Under the pieces are notes generated by a model, which saw nothing but the letters and a program-made list of their open reading frames with translations, was not told the DNA's origin and did no database searches. The position numbers and the translations under genes were made by a program. From JBEKHI01 sp050012355 (lineage in GTDB: Bacteria > Actinomycetota > Actinomycetes > Streptosporangiales > Streptosporangiaceae), in the NCBI GenBank assembly GCA_050012355.1, contig JBEKHI010000059.1, forward strand, positions 1 through 27,601: a stretch of 27,601 bases of DNA. Direction: 5' to 3'. This document shows, one piece after another, positions 7,596 through 15,043 of this stretch; within the stretch, counting starts at the first letter, position 1; every line of letters begins with the position of its first letter.

Positions 7596-8376
7596 AGGGA
7601 AAGGTGAACTCGCCGCCTAGGTAGCGGAAGACCGGGTCGTCGGGGTCGGGCTCGCCGTGTTCGGCGATGACCTCGGCCGCGTACACCTCGGCGTCGTCAC
7701 GCGGCTCGTACCCGATGGCTCGCGCCTCGTTCAGTGACACCCAGCCGCCCCGGGTGTTGGCCGACACGCCGAAGATCACCCGGAATCCCGGATCCGGCAC
7801 GGTGAGGCAGGCCTCGAAGAGGCGGCCAGCGTCATCGGGCGACATCCAGGTGGACAGCATCCGGGTGGTCAGCGGCCGCTCGAAGCAGGAAAGGATGCGC
7901 ACGCAGATCGCGTCGATCCCGAACCGGTGGTAATACAGCCCCGCCAGTCCCTCACCCGCCACCTTGGAGACCCCGTAGTAGGTGTCGGGCGCGGGAAACT
8001 TGTAGTCCGCCACCGGGAACTGCGACCGCGGCGTGAAGCCGACCGCGTGGTTGGAGGATGCGTAGATCACCCGCGGCACCCCGGCGAGGCGAGCCGACTC
8101 GAAGACGACGTAGGTGCCGTTGATGTTCACCTCGAGGGTGCTCTCCCAGGACGCCTCGGTCGCCAGCCCGCCTAGGTGGATGACCGCGTCGGCGCCCTGG
8201 CAGGCGGCGGTCACCGCGTCCAGGTCCGTCACCGACGCGGTGACGGACTCCTCGCCGGGCCCTGGCTCGATCGGCGCGATGTCCAGCAACCGCAAGGTCC
8301 GCCCCGGCTGTGCCAGCCTGGTTCGCAGCATGGAGCCGACGATGCCGGCCGCGCCGGTGATGAGAACGATCGCCAT
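7585..8376 (-). CDS. uronate dehydrogenase-like NAD-dependent epimerase/dehydratase (SDR)
   Basis: A 263-aa extended short-chain dehydrogenase. TGAAGIVGS (residues 7-15) is the NAD-binding glycine motif, SSNH (107-110) the catalytic Ser region and YGVSK (134-138) the Tyr/Lys pair. The fingerprints ASSNHAVGFTP, YGVSKVAGEGLAGLYYHRFG and RMLSTWMSPDDAGRLFEA match bacterial uronate dehydrogenases, which oxidise galacturonate or glucuronate to the aldarolactone. Length agrees with that family (about 265 aa). The ATG at 8376 is 7 nt after TACGTT (leaderless-like); the frame extends upstream to 8571 but that part lacks coding character. No other hexuronate genes are nearby, so the physiological substrate is inferred. 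Confidence 0.85.
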   Translation of the reverse strand: MAIVLITGAAGIVGSMLRTRLAQPGRTLRLLDIAPIEPGPGEESVTASVTDLDAVTAACQGADAVIHLGGLATEASWESTLEVNINGTYVVFESARLAGVPRVIYASSNHAVGFTPRSQFPVADYKFPAPDTYYGVSKVAGEGLAGLYYHRFGIDAICVRILSCFERPLTTRMLSTWMSPDDAGRLFEACLTVPDPGFRVIFGVSANTRGGWVSLNEARAIGYEPRDDAEVYAAEVIAEHGEPDPDDPVFRYLGGEFTFPSAD

Positions 8377-8430
8377 GCGAGTAAACGTAACGTAACGACG
8401 GATACGGGCGGTACAGGGGGTCACAACGCG

Positions 8431-8467
8431 GAGTGGAGGGCCCATCCTCTCCACGGACCCTCCACTC
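8431..8467 (-). terminator. stem-loop after DUF397 gene
   Basis: GAGTGGAGGG (8431-8440) pairs perfectly with CCCTCCACTC (8458-8467). It lies between the end of the DUF397 gene (8511) and the start of the udh-like gene (8376), both on the minus strand, so it probably separates their transcripts. No U-run. Confidence 0.6.
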
Positions 8468-8510
8468 GTTGCGCTGCTACCGGCAGGACGTGACCACGCC
8501 CCGCCCGTTA

Positions 8511-8738
8511 TCAGTGCTTGCCGAAATTGTCGAATTCTCCATTTCGCACGCCCCCGATGAACGCGTGCCATTCGTCTGGTGTGAACTGGAGAACCTCGCC
8601 ATCACGGTGACGGCTATTGCGAACTCCGACCCCACCATCGGTCAGGTTCGCGACTTCGACGCAGTTTCCGTTGGAGAAACTCAGAGAGCTCTTGACCCAG
8701 TTAGCACCTGAATCGAGCCCTTGGGGCATATTTCCCAC
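8511..8738 (-). CDS. DUF397 domain-containing protein
   Basis: A 75-aa protein with the full DUF397 pattern: WVKSSLSFSNGNCVEVA, then VGVRNSRHRDGEVLQFTPDEWHAFIGGVRNGEFD. These small proteins are characteristic of actinomycetes and usually lie beside an XRE-type (Scr1-like) regulator, with which they are thought to form a toxin/antitoxin-like or regulatory pair. Here no such partner is adjacent; the upstream side is a gene-free AT-rich stretch with a 46-bp palindrome. The start may be GTG at 8738 or ATG at 8729; neither has a decisive ribosome binding site. Confidence 0.9.
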   Translation of the reverse strand: MGNMPQGLDSGANWVKSSLSFSNGNCVEVANLTDGGVGVRNSRHRDGEVLQFTPDEWHAFIGGVRNGEFDNFGKH

Positions 8739-9133
8739 CGTTACTACCTCGCTGATTTGTCGTGTTTACGGATCCTGGACGTGATAATACTTTAAGTAGT
8801 TAGCTAACTACTTAAAGTATTATCACTACGTTTAGGCTAGCAGTCTCGGGAGTGCCAAGGTGGCCAGTTTGTCTCATGAGACGCAGCATTTTTGTCTTGG
8901 GTGACACAGAAAGCGCCTCTTGAATATCTTTAGACAAATCTGATCTCTCACACAACACTAGTCCCAAACTCCACTCTAGACGATGAAGCAGGTCAGACTG
9001 GGGATCGGGAACGAACCACTCAGGTCATATGAATTGCCGATGCACGTGACATGTCACTGGTAATACACGTAACGGAGAATGTCACATTTCATCAGCATCT
9101 ATCCAGGGCAGCGATAAAGCTTTACAGGGGGCG
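8739..9133. other. gene-free AT-rich intergenic region
   Basis: No credible gene. The composition is clearly richer in A/T than the neighbours. It holds the 46-bp perfect palindrome (8781-8826), two separate 12-bp perfect palindromes, GTCTCATGAGAC (8871-8882) and GTGACATGTCAC (9046-9057), and a further half-site ATGTCAC near 9080. It could be the relic of a lost gene (for example the XRE partner expected beside DUF397) or a regulatory region. Confidence 0.6.
8781..8826. repeat. 46-bp perfect palindrome
   Basis: GTGATAATACTTTAAGTAGT (8781-8800), TAGCTA at the centre (8801-8806) and the exact reverse complement of the first arm (8807-8826) give 46 bp without a mismatch or spacer. It is AT-rich in a GC-rich genome. 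The core AGTAGTTAGCTAACTACT resembles MarR-type operators, but the full element could also extrude as a cruciform or act as a terminator for hpnB, which ends about 300 bp away. Confidence 0.95.
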
Positions 9134-10234
9134 CTAGGGCCGAGGTCCGCGCCATTGAACCGGGGCGCGAGCGTAGTGACGGCGCGCGGAATCGATGGTC
9201 ATCGCGGTATACGCGAGCGCGATAAGCGGCAGGGTGGGAGCGCGCAGCGGACTGAGCCGGTAAAACCGGAGCATCGGCAGATAGCTGGCCGTCATCAGCA
9301 GCCAGCCGGCGGCGCCCGCCGCGGTGGCGAGCGGGTCGCCAGCGATCGCGCCGTAGCTGGTCGCGGCCGGCGGGATGAGGTAGATCAGGACGAGTCCGGC
9401 CACGGTGCCGAGCAGGATCAGCGGGTTGTAGTTCAACTGTGTGTAAGCGGACCTGGCGATCATCTGCCACAGGTCCCGCAGCCCCGGATACGGTCGCTCG
9501 CTGGTGATGTCTGTCGTCAGGCCGAGCCAGACGTCGCGACCGGGGCGCTTGACCATCGTCGCGATCGCGACATCGTCGATGAGCGCGTTCTTAACGGGTT
9601 CCAGGCCATCCGGCAGCGCGTCGCGGCGGGCCAGCATGCAGCCGCCCGCGGCGGCGGCGGTCCGGTTCCCCGGGTCATTGACCCGGCGGAACGGATAGAG
9701 CTGCGCGAAGAAGTACACGAACGCGGGGATCAGCGCACGCTCGTTCTGCGTGCTGGTGCGCAGCCGTACCATCTGCGAGACCAACGCCCGGTCCCCCGCC
9801 GAGGCGACGAGCGCGCGCAGCGCACCGGGTTTCCATGCGATGTCCGCGTCGGTGAACAGCACGTACTCGGTGCTGGCGCGGGCAAGCCCTTGCGCCATCG
9901 CGTTCACCTTGCCGGCCCAGCCGGGCTCCGGGCCTGAGCTGGTGATCACCGTGGCGCCCAGGTCCTTGGCCACCATCGCGGTGTCGTCGTCGCTGTTGTC
10001 GTCGACCACCAGGACGGTGAATTCTGCTGGGTAGTCCTGGTTCACCAGGGTGGGCAGGGTGCCGGGGAGAGTGGTGGCCTCGTTTCGCGCCGGGACGATG
10101 GCGGTGACCGATGGCCAGGCCCCTTTGATCTCTCCGCGCTGCGGCGGAAGGCGCTGATCCGTCCGCCAGAAGCCCCCGTGCAACGTCACGAGGCAGACCC
10201 AGACGATGAGGCTCAGGACGGCAACCGCTCCCAC
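9134..10234 (-). CDS. hpnB: HpnB, hopene-associated glycosyltransferase
   Basis: A membrane-anchored family 2 glycosyltransferase of 366 aa. The N-terminal helix (about 3-18) is followed by HGGFWRTDQRLPP, typical of HpnB. The GT-A fold shows IVPARNEATTLPGTL, VVDDNSDDDT and the metal-binding FTDADIAWKPGALRAL; ALIDDVAIA holds the later catalytic acidic pair. AFVYFFAQLYPFRRVNDPGNRTAAAAGGCMLARRDAL is a strong family signature. Three C-terminal membrane helices lie at about 264-345. HpnB occurs in hopanoid clusters, but its acceptor is not proven. The GTG start is 6 nt after an extended -10 (TGCTAATCT), suggesting a leaderless mRNA. hpnH lies 3 kb away, but no squalene-hopene cyclase is in view. 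Confidence 0.9.
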   Translation of the reverse strand: MGAVAVLSLIVWVCLVTLHGGFWRTDQRLPPQRGEIKGAWPSVTAIVPARNEATTLPGTLPTLVNQDYPAEFTVLVVDDNSDDDTAMVAKDLGATVITSSGPEPGWAGKVNAMAQGLARASTEYVLFTDADIAWKPGALRALVASAGDRALVSQMVRLRTSTQNERALIPAFVYFFAQLYPFRRVNDPGNRTAAAAGGCMLARRDALPDGLEPVKNALIDDVAIATMVKRPGRDVWLGLTTDITSERPYPGLRDLWQMIARSAYTQLNYNPLILLGTVAGLVLIYLIPPAATSYGAIAGDPLATAAGAAGWLLMTASYLPMLRFYRLSPLRAPTLPLIALAYTAMTIDSARRHYARAPVQWRGPRP

Positions 10235-10240
10235 GGGTGG

Positions 10241-10249
10241 AGATTAGCA
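10241..10249 (-). promoter_or_regulatory. extended -10 promoter of hpnB
   Basis: Minus-strand TGCTAATCT (10241-10249) is an extended -10 element ending 6 nt before the GTG start. No good -35 at 17 bp was seen, as expected for extended -10 promoters. Confidence 0.5.
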
Positions 10250-10321
10250 CCAGTAAGCCCACAAGCCATGTTGCAGGTGTGACGGGTGGAGCGTTTGTGG
10301 CCACGGCCCGCGGGCCCCTTT

Positions 10322-10366
10322 GCTGGTTGGTGTGGCACCAACCAGCCTCTTTGCTGGTTGGTGCCA
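10322..10366. terminator. three-copy switching hairpin upstream of hpnB
   Basis: GCTGGTTGGTG occurs directly at 10322-10332 and 10353-10363 and inverted at 10336-10346. The inverted copy can pair with the first copy (11 bp, 3-nt loop) or with the second (14 bp, 10333-10346 with 10353-10366, 6-nt loop), but not both. It lies between the small membrane protein gene and hpnB, both minus strand, and probably terminates the upstream transcript. Confidence 0.65.
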
Positions 10367-10388
10367 CATTCACCAGGAACGGTCTCCG

Positions 10389-10577
10389 CTACCGGCAGGA
10401 ACCGGCCAGTTCGCGCTCGCGCTGGTACTCGTGGCGCAGCCGCAGGTACTCGGGTAGCTCGTTGTCCGGCGCGGTGTCCGGGCGCTTGTGCACCATCCAC
10501 AGGGGGATGCCAACCCACAGCGCGTACACCACGACGACCGCGGCGGCACTGATCACAGCGATGGTTCCAGTAGTCAT
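10389..10577 (-). CDS. small single-span membrane protein (62 aa)
   Basis: A short protein with one strong transmembrane helix (about residues 5-28, AVISAAAVVVVYALWVGIPLWMV) and a charged tail ending EYQRERELAGSCR, presumably cytosolic. AAAGG lies about ten bases before the ATG. It follows the large membrane protein gene by 97 nt on the same strand and precedes a strong hairpin, so the two may be co-transcribed. I do not recognise a family; coding status is likely but not certain for such a short gene. Confidence 0.6.
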   Translation of the reverse strand: MTTGTIAVISAAAVVVVYALWVGIPLWMVHKRPDTAPDNELPEYLRLRHEYQRERELAGSCR

Positions 10578-10673
10578 CAGTCATCTGCCTTTCGTCGTCG
10601 GCGGAATCGTTGCCGCCTCACACGCTGCCCGCTACCGGCCGCCGTACACGACGATGTCGCTATGTAAGCGTTA

Positions 10674-12467
10674 TCATTCCGAGATCTTCCAGCCGAGCGT
10701 GGAACCACTGATGACACTGGGCTTGCCGAGAATGCTGATGAGATATTTACCGAGCTCGCTCCGCTCGCCGGTGACCGCGACGACGGCCGCCGGGTGCAAC
10801 TGCTTGAGCTGCGCGCGCAGCTGGGCAGCGGTCACCGCTGCGACGGGCTGCGAGCTAATGCTCTGCCCAGACGATTGCGACCAGAGCTGGTTCAGGTACT
10901 GCTCTTGCGTGGACAGACCGTCTCCGTCAATGTAAAGATGGCCGTTCCACGCGGGTCCGATGAAGTAACCGCCAACCACCGATGAGGGCTCCCCGGTCTC
11001 GGCCTGCCAGCGAAGCGGCTCGGTGAACGTCGCGGTCGGTACCGGCACCACCAGCACGCTCGCGCCGGACGGCAGCCGGAGCTCGCTGAACACCGCCCGC
11101 CATCCGGCCGGGACCGCCGCCAAAGTGCCGCTGGGCAGCGGTTTCGGTATCAGCGGGAGCACCGCGATCAGGCCGGCCGCCAGCACCAGCCGGGGGCTAG
11201 CTGCCCAGGACGGCCCACGACGTCGCCATTCGGCCAGGCCGAACGCGAGCAGCAACGCGGCCGCGACATCGGCGACCACCGAGAACCGGTCGGGGATCAC
11301 CGATCCGGTGACCGGCAGCGTCTGCACCCAGTACCAGGGCAGTTCCAGCCAGGAATGCTCATGTCCGCCGGCCAGCAGCGTCCCGCCGAACGAGAACACC
11401 GTCAGTACCACGTACGCCACGGCGGTCACCCGGATCGCGAGCACTCGCCAGAATGCCACCGTGAACGCGGCCATGGCGATCAGCATGGGCCAGCCGAGGT
11501 AGCCCAGGTACTCCGGGAGCCCGGCCTGCGACGCGGCCGCGAACGCGGCGCTTGAGGAGGTGTGCAGCCACTCATAGGAAGACGGCTGGACGAGGGCGGC
11601 CAGGTCATTCTTGAAGTAGTCCGCGATGAACGGGCTGCCGCTCCCCCGCAACGGCCCGAAAAACTGCGTCCACAGCGGGTACCCCGCGACCACCGCGAAC
11701 ACCGAGGCCGCCGCCGCGAGACCGGTCCACGAGGCACGGACGCTGCTGGCCACCAGGCGGGGACGCGACAGCGCCAGCACGATCGCCGCGACGGCGATCG
11801 CGATCGCGGTGTCGAAGAGCAGTTCCTCCGCGATGAAGATCTGCGCCGTCGCCAGCGCCCCCAGCCAGAGTCCGGTCCGCAGCGGACTCCGCCGCGTCGT
11901 TATGGTCAAAATTCGAAGCGCGGCGGACGCTATGAGTGGCGGGAGTACGGCGAACTGCAGGTCGTAGTGCCCGATCGATGACTGCAGCAGCGCCGGGGCG
12001 AACCCGTAAGCGAAGCCGCCGAGGGCGGCGTAGCGGGCCGGCGCGCCCCACGAGCGGGCGACCGCGAACAGCGTGGTGGCCGATCCAGCGAAGCCGAGCG
12101 TCAGCAGCACGGTCAGGCTGACCTGGGATCCGGCCAGCAGCGTGACCGGGGCCAGCAGCACCCCGGGGAGCAGCATGAATGTGTTCCCGATCACGCTGAT
12201 CCCCTGCGGGGCATTCATCGCGGTCGTGACCAGCCCGGAGAACCGCAGATGCGCGTCGTACCAGAAGAACCAGGCGAACTGGTCCGTGTCGGACGGGTTG
12301 CCTGGCACGATGGCCGAGGACGGGTGCTGCCAGAGGTGCAGCGTCACCGCGACCGCGATGACCAGGTAATACAGCCCCGCGATCAGCACCGTGCGCGCGG
12401 CGGTCCAGCTGCCGGCCGTATCCGATGGCGAGGGGACCGCCACGGCGGTTTCTGACGGTGCGGACAC
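10674..12467 (-). CDS. polytopic membrane protein, possible GT-C-type glycosyltransferase
   Basis: A 597-aa protein with about 11-12 membrane helices and a soluble C-terminal domain (about 440-597). After the first helix comes a periplasm-side loop GNPSDTDQFAWFFWYDAHLRF, whose Asp pair and position resemble GT-C glycosyltransferases and YfhO-like proteins. The C-terminal part (ASVLVVPVPTATFTEPLRWQ, then VVGGYFIGPAW) also matches that general class of uncharacterised actinobacterial envelope proteins. The GTG start is 6 nt after TAGGCT (12474-12479), a leaderless arrangement. Proximity to hpnB suggests a role with polyprenyl or hopanoid glycolipids, but this is inference. Confidence 0.75.
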   Translation of the reverse strand: MSAPSETAVAVPSPSDTAGSWTAARTVLIAGLYYLVIAVAVTLHLWQHPSSAIVPGNPSDTDQFAWFFWYDAHLRFSGLVTTAMNAPQGISVIGNTFMLLPGVLLAPVTLLAGSQVSLTVLLTLGFAGSATTLFAVARSWGAPARYAALGGFAYGFAPALLQSSIGHYDLQFAVLPPLIASAALRILTITTRRSPLRTGLWLGALATAQIFIAEELLFDTAIAIAVAAIVLALSRPRLVASSVRASWTGLAAAASVFAVVAGYPLWTQFFGPLRGSGSPFIADYFKNDLAALVQPSSYEWLHTSSSAAFAAASQAGLPEYLGYLGWPMLIAMAAFTVAFWRVLAIRVTAVAYVVLTVFSFGGTLLAGGHEHSWLELPWYWVQTLPVTGSVIPDRFSVVADVAAALLLAFGLAEWRRRGPSWAASPRLVLAAGLIAVLPLIPKPLPSGTLAAVPAGWRAVFSELRLPSGASVLVVPVPTATFTEPLRWQAETGEPSSVVGGYFIGPAWNGHLYIDGDGLSTQEQYLNQLWSQSSGQSISSQPVAAVTAAQLRAQLKQLHPAAVVAVTGERSELGKYLISILGKPSVISGSTLGWKISE

Positions 12468-12517
12468 GCTCCGAGCCTAACCGGGCACGGGCAGGCGAAC
12501 GGCCATTCTCAGCGTGC

Positions 12518-13033
12518 TCAAAACCGGGAGCCGGCCCTGGCCGGTGCTTGCGCGACCTCACGCAACCGTCCGCTGCCCAGGTCATAGACGAAGCCGCGGA
12601 GCTGGTCGCGGTGCGGGATGAACGGACTGATCTTGATCCGGGCGAGCGATTGCCGCACGTCCGCGTCCAGGTCGGCGAACGCCTCGGCCGCCCACGGCGG
12701 GCGGATGCCGGTCTCGGTCTCAAGCTCGGAGCGGAAGTCGTCGTCGGTGAAGGTCAGCATCCCGCACTGGGTGTGGTGGATGAGGACGATCTCGCGGGTG
12801 CCGAGCAGCCGCTGGCTGATGGACAGTGAGCGGATGGTGTCATCGGTGACGGCGCCACCCGCGTTGCGGATGACGTGCGCCTCGCCCTCGGTGAGGCCGA
12901 GCACCGAATAGACGTTCAGCCGCGCGTCCATGCACGCGACGATGGCTACGCTCGGTGTGCGTTCCGGTGGTGGGCCGGGGAAGCTCGCCGCGTAGCGTTC
13001 GTTGTTCGCGAGCAGCCGGTCAGTGACAGACAC
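12518..13033 (-). CDS. canA: beta-class carbonic anhydrase (Rv1284/CanA type)
   Basis: Zinc enzyme interconverting CO2 and bicarbonate in the cytosol. The 171-aa product has the beta-class ligands C34 in CMDAR (with D36 and R38) and H87 and C90 in HHTQCG. The segment GEAHVIRNAGGAVTDDTIRSLSISQRLLGTREIVLIHH is nearly the mycobacterial mtcA1/canA sequence. The GTG at 13033 is chosen because AAGGA lies 8 nt upstream and the product then starts like its homologues (SVTDRLLANNERYA). It is divergent from an L,D-transpeptidase gene and appears to be a single-gene unit. Confidence 0.93.
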   Translation of the reverse strand: MSVTDRLLANNERYAASFPGPPPERTPSVAIVACMDARLNVYSVLGLTEGEAHVIRNAGGAVTDDTIRSLSISQRLLGTREIVLIHHTQCGMLTFTDDDFRSELETETGIRPPWAAEAFADLDADVRQSLARIKISPFIPHRDQLRGFVYDLGSGRLREVAQAPARAGSRF

Positions 13034-13153
13034 GCTGATATTCCTTCCCACTTGACGCGCTGTTCGCACCATATGTCACCCGAGGATTGGCCCCTCACGC
13101 TGGCGGGTAAGCAGAGCGTCAGCTTTGATTACTCAACGTGACGAGGAGATTTC

Positions 13154-13930
13154 ATGCGGCTGAGCATGACGGCGGTCCCCCTGGTGGCCGCGGCCGTACT
13201 ACTGGCATCACCCGGGCTGGCGCTCGCGGCCCCTGCCGCTTCGGCGGCTTCGGCGGCTTCGACGGCTTCGGCGACGCACCAGGCCGCGGCGGTGAGCGGG
13301 CGGGCACACGAGCAGGACCGGTCGGAGCCGGTGCTTTCGTCCGGGTCCTCTGGCCGCGCCGTACGGGACCTGCAGCGCCGGCTCTCCGCGCTGCACTACT
13401 ACACCGGCGGCATCGACAACAGCTTCGGCGCCGGCACCCTCGAGGCGGTGTGGGCGTTCCAGGAGGTGCAGGGCATCTCCCCCACCGGCACCGTCGGCTC
13501 CGTCACGTGGCGCGCGCTGGCGCATCCGCGCACGCCGCGGGCGCTCGTACCGCGGGGTGGCTCGTCGCGGGTCGAGGTCAACCTGGGCAGTCACTACCTG
13601 GTCGTCTACCGCGACGGCCGGATCGTGCTGATCAGCCACGTCTCGACCGGCGGCGGCTACTACTTCTGCTCCACCGGGGGGTGCTCGTACGCGATCACGC
13701 CGACCGGGAACTTCCGCACCCGGGTGTACATGCCAGGCTGGGTACGGGTGCCGCTGGGGGCGATGTACAACCCGGTGTTCTTCATCGGTACCGAGTTCGC
13801 CATCCACGGTGAGACTTACGTCCCGCTGGCGCCGGTATCCCACGGCTGCGTCCGCATCCCGATGGATGTCGCGCAGATCTTCCACCGCCTGGTCCGTACC
13901 CCAGGCACCCCGGTCTACATCCGCTGGTAA
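13154..13930 (+). CDS. L,D-transpeptidase 1 (YkuD, peptidoglycan-binding)
   Basis: Secreted enzyme making 3-3 crosslinks in peptidoglycan. A signal peptide (about 1-26, cut after LALAAPA) leads to an Ala/Ser-rich linker coded by four 9-bp repeats (13238-13273). A PG_binding_1 domain follows (about 60-115, SSGRAVRDLQRRLSALHYYTGGIDNSFG). The YkuD domain (about 137-258) holds IHGETYVPLAPVSHGCVRIP with the catalytic Cys and His. A Cys pair in YYFCSTGGCSYAITPTG may form a disulfide. GAGGAG precedes the ATG. A close paralogue lies at 20454-21227. Confidence 0.93.
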   Translation: MRLSMTAVPLVAAAVLLASPGLALAAPAASAASAASTASATHQAAAVSGRAHEQDRSEPVLSSGSSGRAVRDLQRRLSALHYYTGGIDNSFGAGTLEAVWAFQEVQGISPTGTVGSVTWRALAHPRTPRALVPRGGSSRVEVNLGSHYLVVYRDGRIVLISHVSTGGGYYFCSTGGCSYAITPTGNFRTRVYMPGWVRVPLGAMYNPVFFIGTEFAIHGETYVPLAPVSHGCVRIPMDVAQIFHRLVRTPGTPVYIRW

Positions 13931-13953
13931 CGCGCTCCGCGTCCCGCCCGCTG

Positions 13954-13999
13954 TCGATGGGACATTGACCGGCATCGCGGCCGGTCAATGACACATCGA
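13954..13999. terminator. bidirectional hairpin between convergent genes
   Basis: TCGATGGGACATTGACCGGC (13954-13973) pairs with 13980-13999 at 18 of 20 positions around a 6-nt loop. It lies after the L,D-transpeptidase stop (13930) and covers the last codons of the convergent LysR gene (stop 13985-13987), so it probably ends both transcripts. The left arm contains the GATGGGACAT motif. Confidence 0.75.
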
Positions 14000-14902
14000 C
14001 CGGGCGGCGACGGCGCGAGCCTGCTCGATCAGGATGCGGTACAGGTCCTGGGTGGCGCGGGACGGAGAGTTCGAGCTCAACCGGTGGATTACCAGGTGGA
14101 CCTTGGTGTCCTCGTCGGCGATGGGGCGCCAGGTGATCACCCCGGCGCGCTCCAGCGGGTCCCCCGCGACGCTGTAATCGGGCAGCACCGTCACGCCCAG
14201 TCCCTGCGCGACGAACACCTTTCCCATCTCCGCGCCATCGGCCGAGCAGACCAGCGACGGCACCTCGCCACCCAGCATCCGGTGCAGGTACCGGTGCATC
14301 AGGTACCCCGAGCGCATCATGATGAGCTTCCGGCAGCCAAGCTCCGCGATCGGGACCGCGTCCAGGTCCGCCAGCGGATCATCTGGCCGCAGGCAGACCA
14401 CCGGAAGGCCGCTCAGCAGCGCCATTGACTCCAGCTCCGGTGGCTGGTCGTCTCCGTCCAGGTAATTCACCAGCCCCAGGTCGAGGCTGCCCTCCAGCAG
14501 CGACCGGTTGATGTCGGCCTGCCGCGCGTTGATCACCTCGATGTGGGTCTCCGGGTGCGTCGTGCGGAACGTCCCGATCGCGGCGGTGAGCACCGGGACC
14601 GTCGCGGCGTTGACCGTGCCGACCCGGACCACCCGGGCGTTGCGATGCTGCTCGTCGGCCGCCTGCCGCAGCCGGTCGAAGGAGTCCAGCACCGTGCGCA
14701 GGTGCGGCAGCAGGTCGCGGCCCGCGGTACTCACCCGGGCACCATGCCGGCCGCGCTCGAGCACGGTGACGCCCAGCTCGCGTTCCAGGCTCCGGATCGA
14801 CTCACTCAACGCGGGCTGCGAGATGTGCAGTTCCTCGGCGGCGCGGCGGTATGACCCGAGCCGGACCACCGCGGCGACGTGTTCCATCTGTTCGATCCGC
14901 AC
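13985..14902 (-). CDS. LysR-family transcriptional regulator
   Basis: A 305-aa LysR-type regulator. The N-terminal winged helix (about 1-60) reads MEHVAAVVRLGSYRRAAEELHISQPALSESIRSLERELG; the substrate-binding domain (about 88-300) has the usual two-lobed pattern. The GTG at 14902 is chosen because the product then begins just before the helix-turn-helix; the frame stays open to 15007 without coding support. It is divergent from the organosulfur monooxygenase operon, and LysR proteins typically regulate the neighbouring divergent operon, so it is the likely sulfur-responsive activator or repressor. The small molecule sensed is unknown. Confidence 0.9.
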   Translation of the reverse strand: MRIEQMEHVAAVVRLGSYRRAAEELHISQPALSESIRSLERELGVTVLERGRHGARVSTAGRDLLPHLRTVLDSFDRLRQAADEQHRNARVVRVGTVNAATVPVLTAAIGTFRTTHPETHIEVINARQADINRSLLEGSLDLGLVNYLDGDDQPPELESMALLSGLPVVCLRPDDPLADLDAVPIAELGCRKLIMMRSGYLMHRYLHRMLGGEVPSLVCSADGAEMGKVFVAQGLGVTVLPDYSVAGDPLERAGVITWRPIADEDTKVHLVIHRLSSNSPSRATQDLYRILIEQARAVAARSMCH

Positions 14903-14920
14903 CGCAGGCGCCCCACTTGT

Positions 14921-14959
14921 TAATCTATTTTCTCTACCGAGATTATAGGAATAATCTAT
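14921..14959. promoter_or_regulatory. LysR binding-site candidates in sfn intergenic region
   Basis: GATTATAGGAATAATC (14941-14956) is an inverted repeat with 6-bp perfect arms and contains the T-N11-A pattern of LysR sites. TAATCTAT occurs twice in direct orientation, at 14921-14928 and 14952-14959, 31 bp apart (about three helical turns). The minus strand also shows a consensus TATAAT (14942-14947). Confidence 0.6.
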
Positions 14960-15043
14960 CACCCCCTCGGTTATCCGTATTGGACGCACTGCCGCGAACC
15001 CTCTCATCCTGGGATGGAGGCGGGAACGGAAGTGAGGGGCGAG

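Noticed and set aside
8377..8571. N-terminal extension of the uronate dehydrogenase-like protein
   Set aside because: The NAD-binding strand begins at MAIVLITG; the upstream part covers the DUF397 terminator hairpin and lacks coding character.
13238..13273. Four 9-bp repeats as a possible regulatory or CRISPR-like array
   Set aside because: They are in frame and simply encode the Ala-Ser-rich linker of the secreted L,D-transpeptidase.
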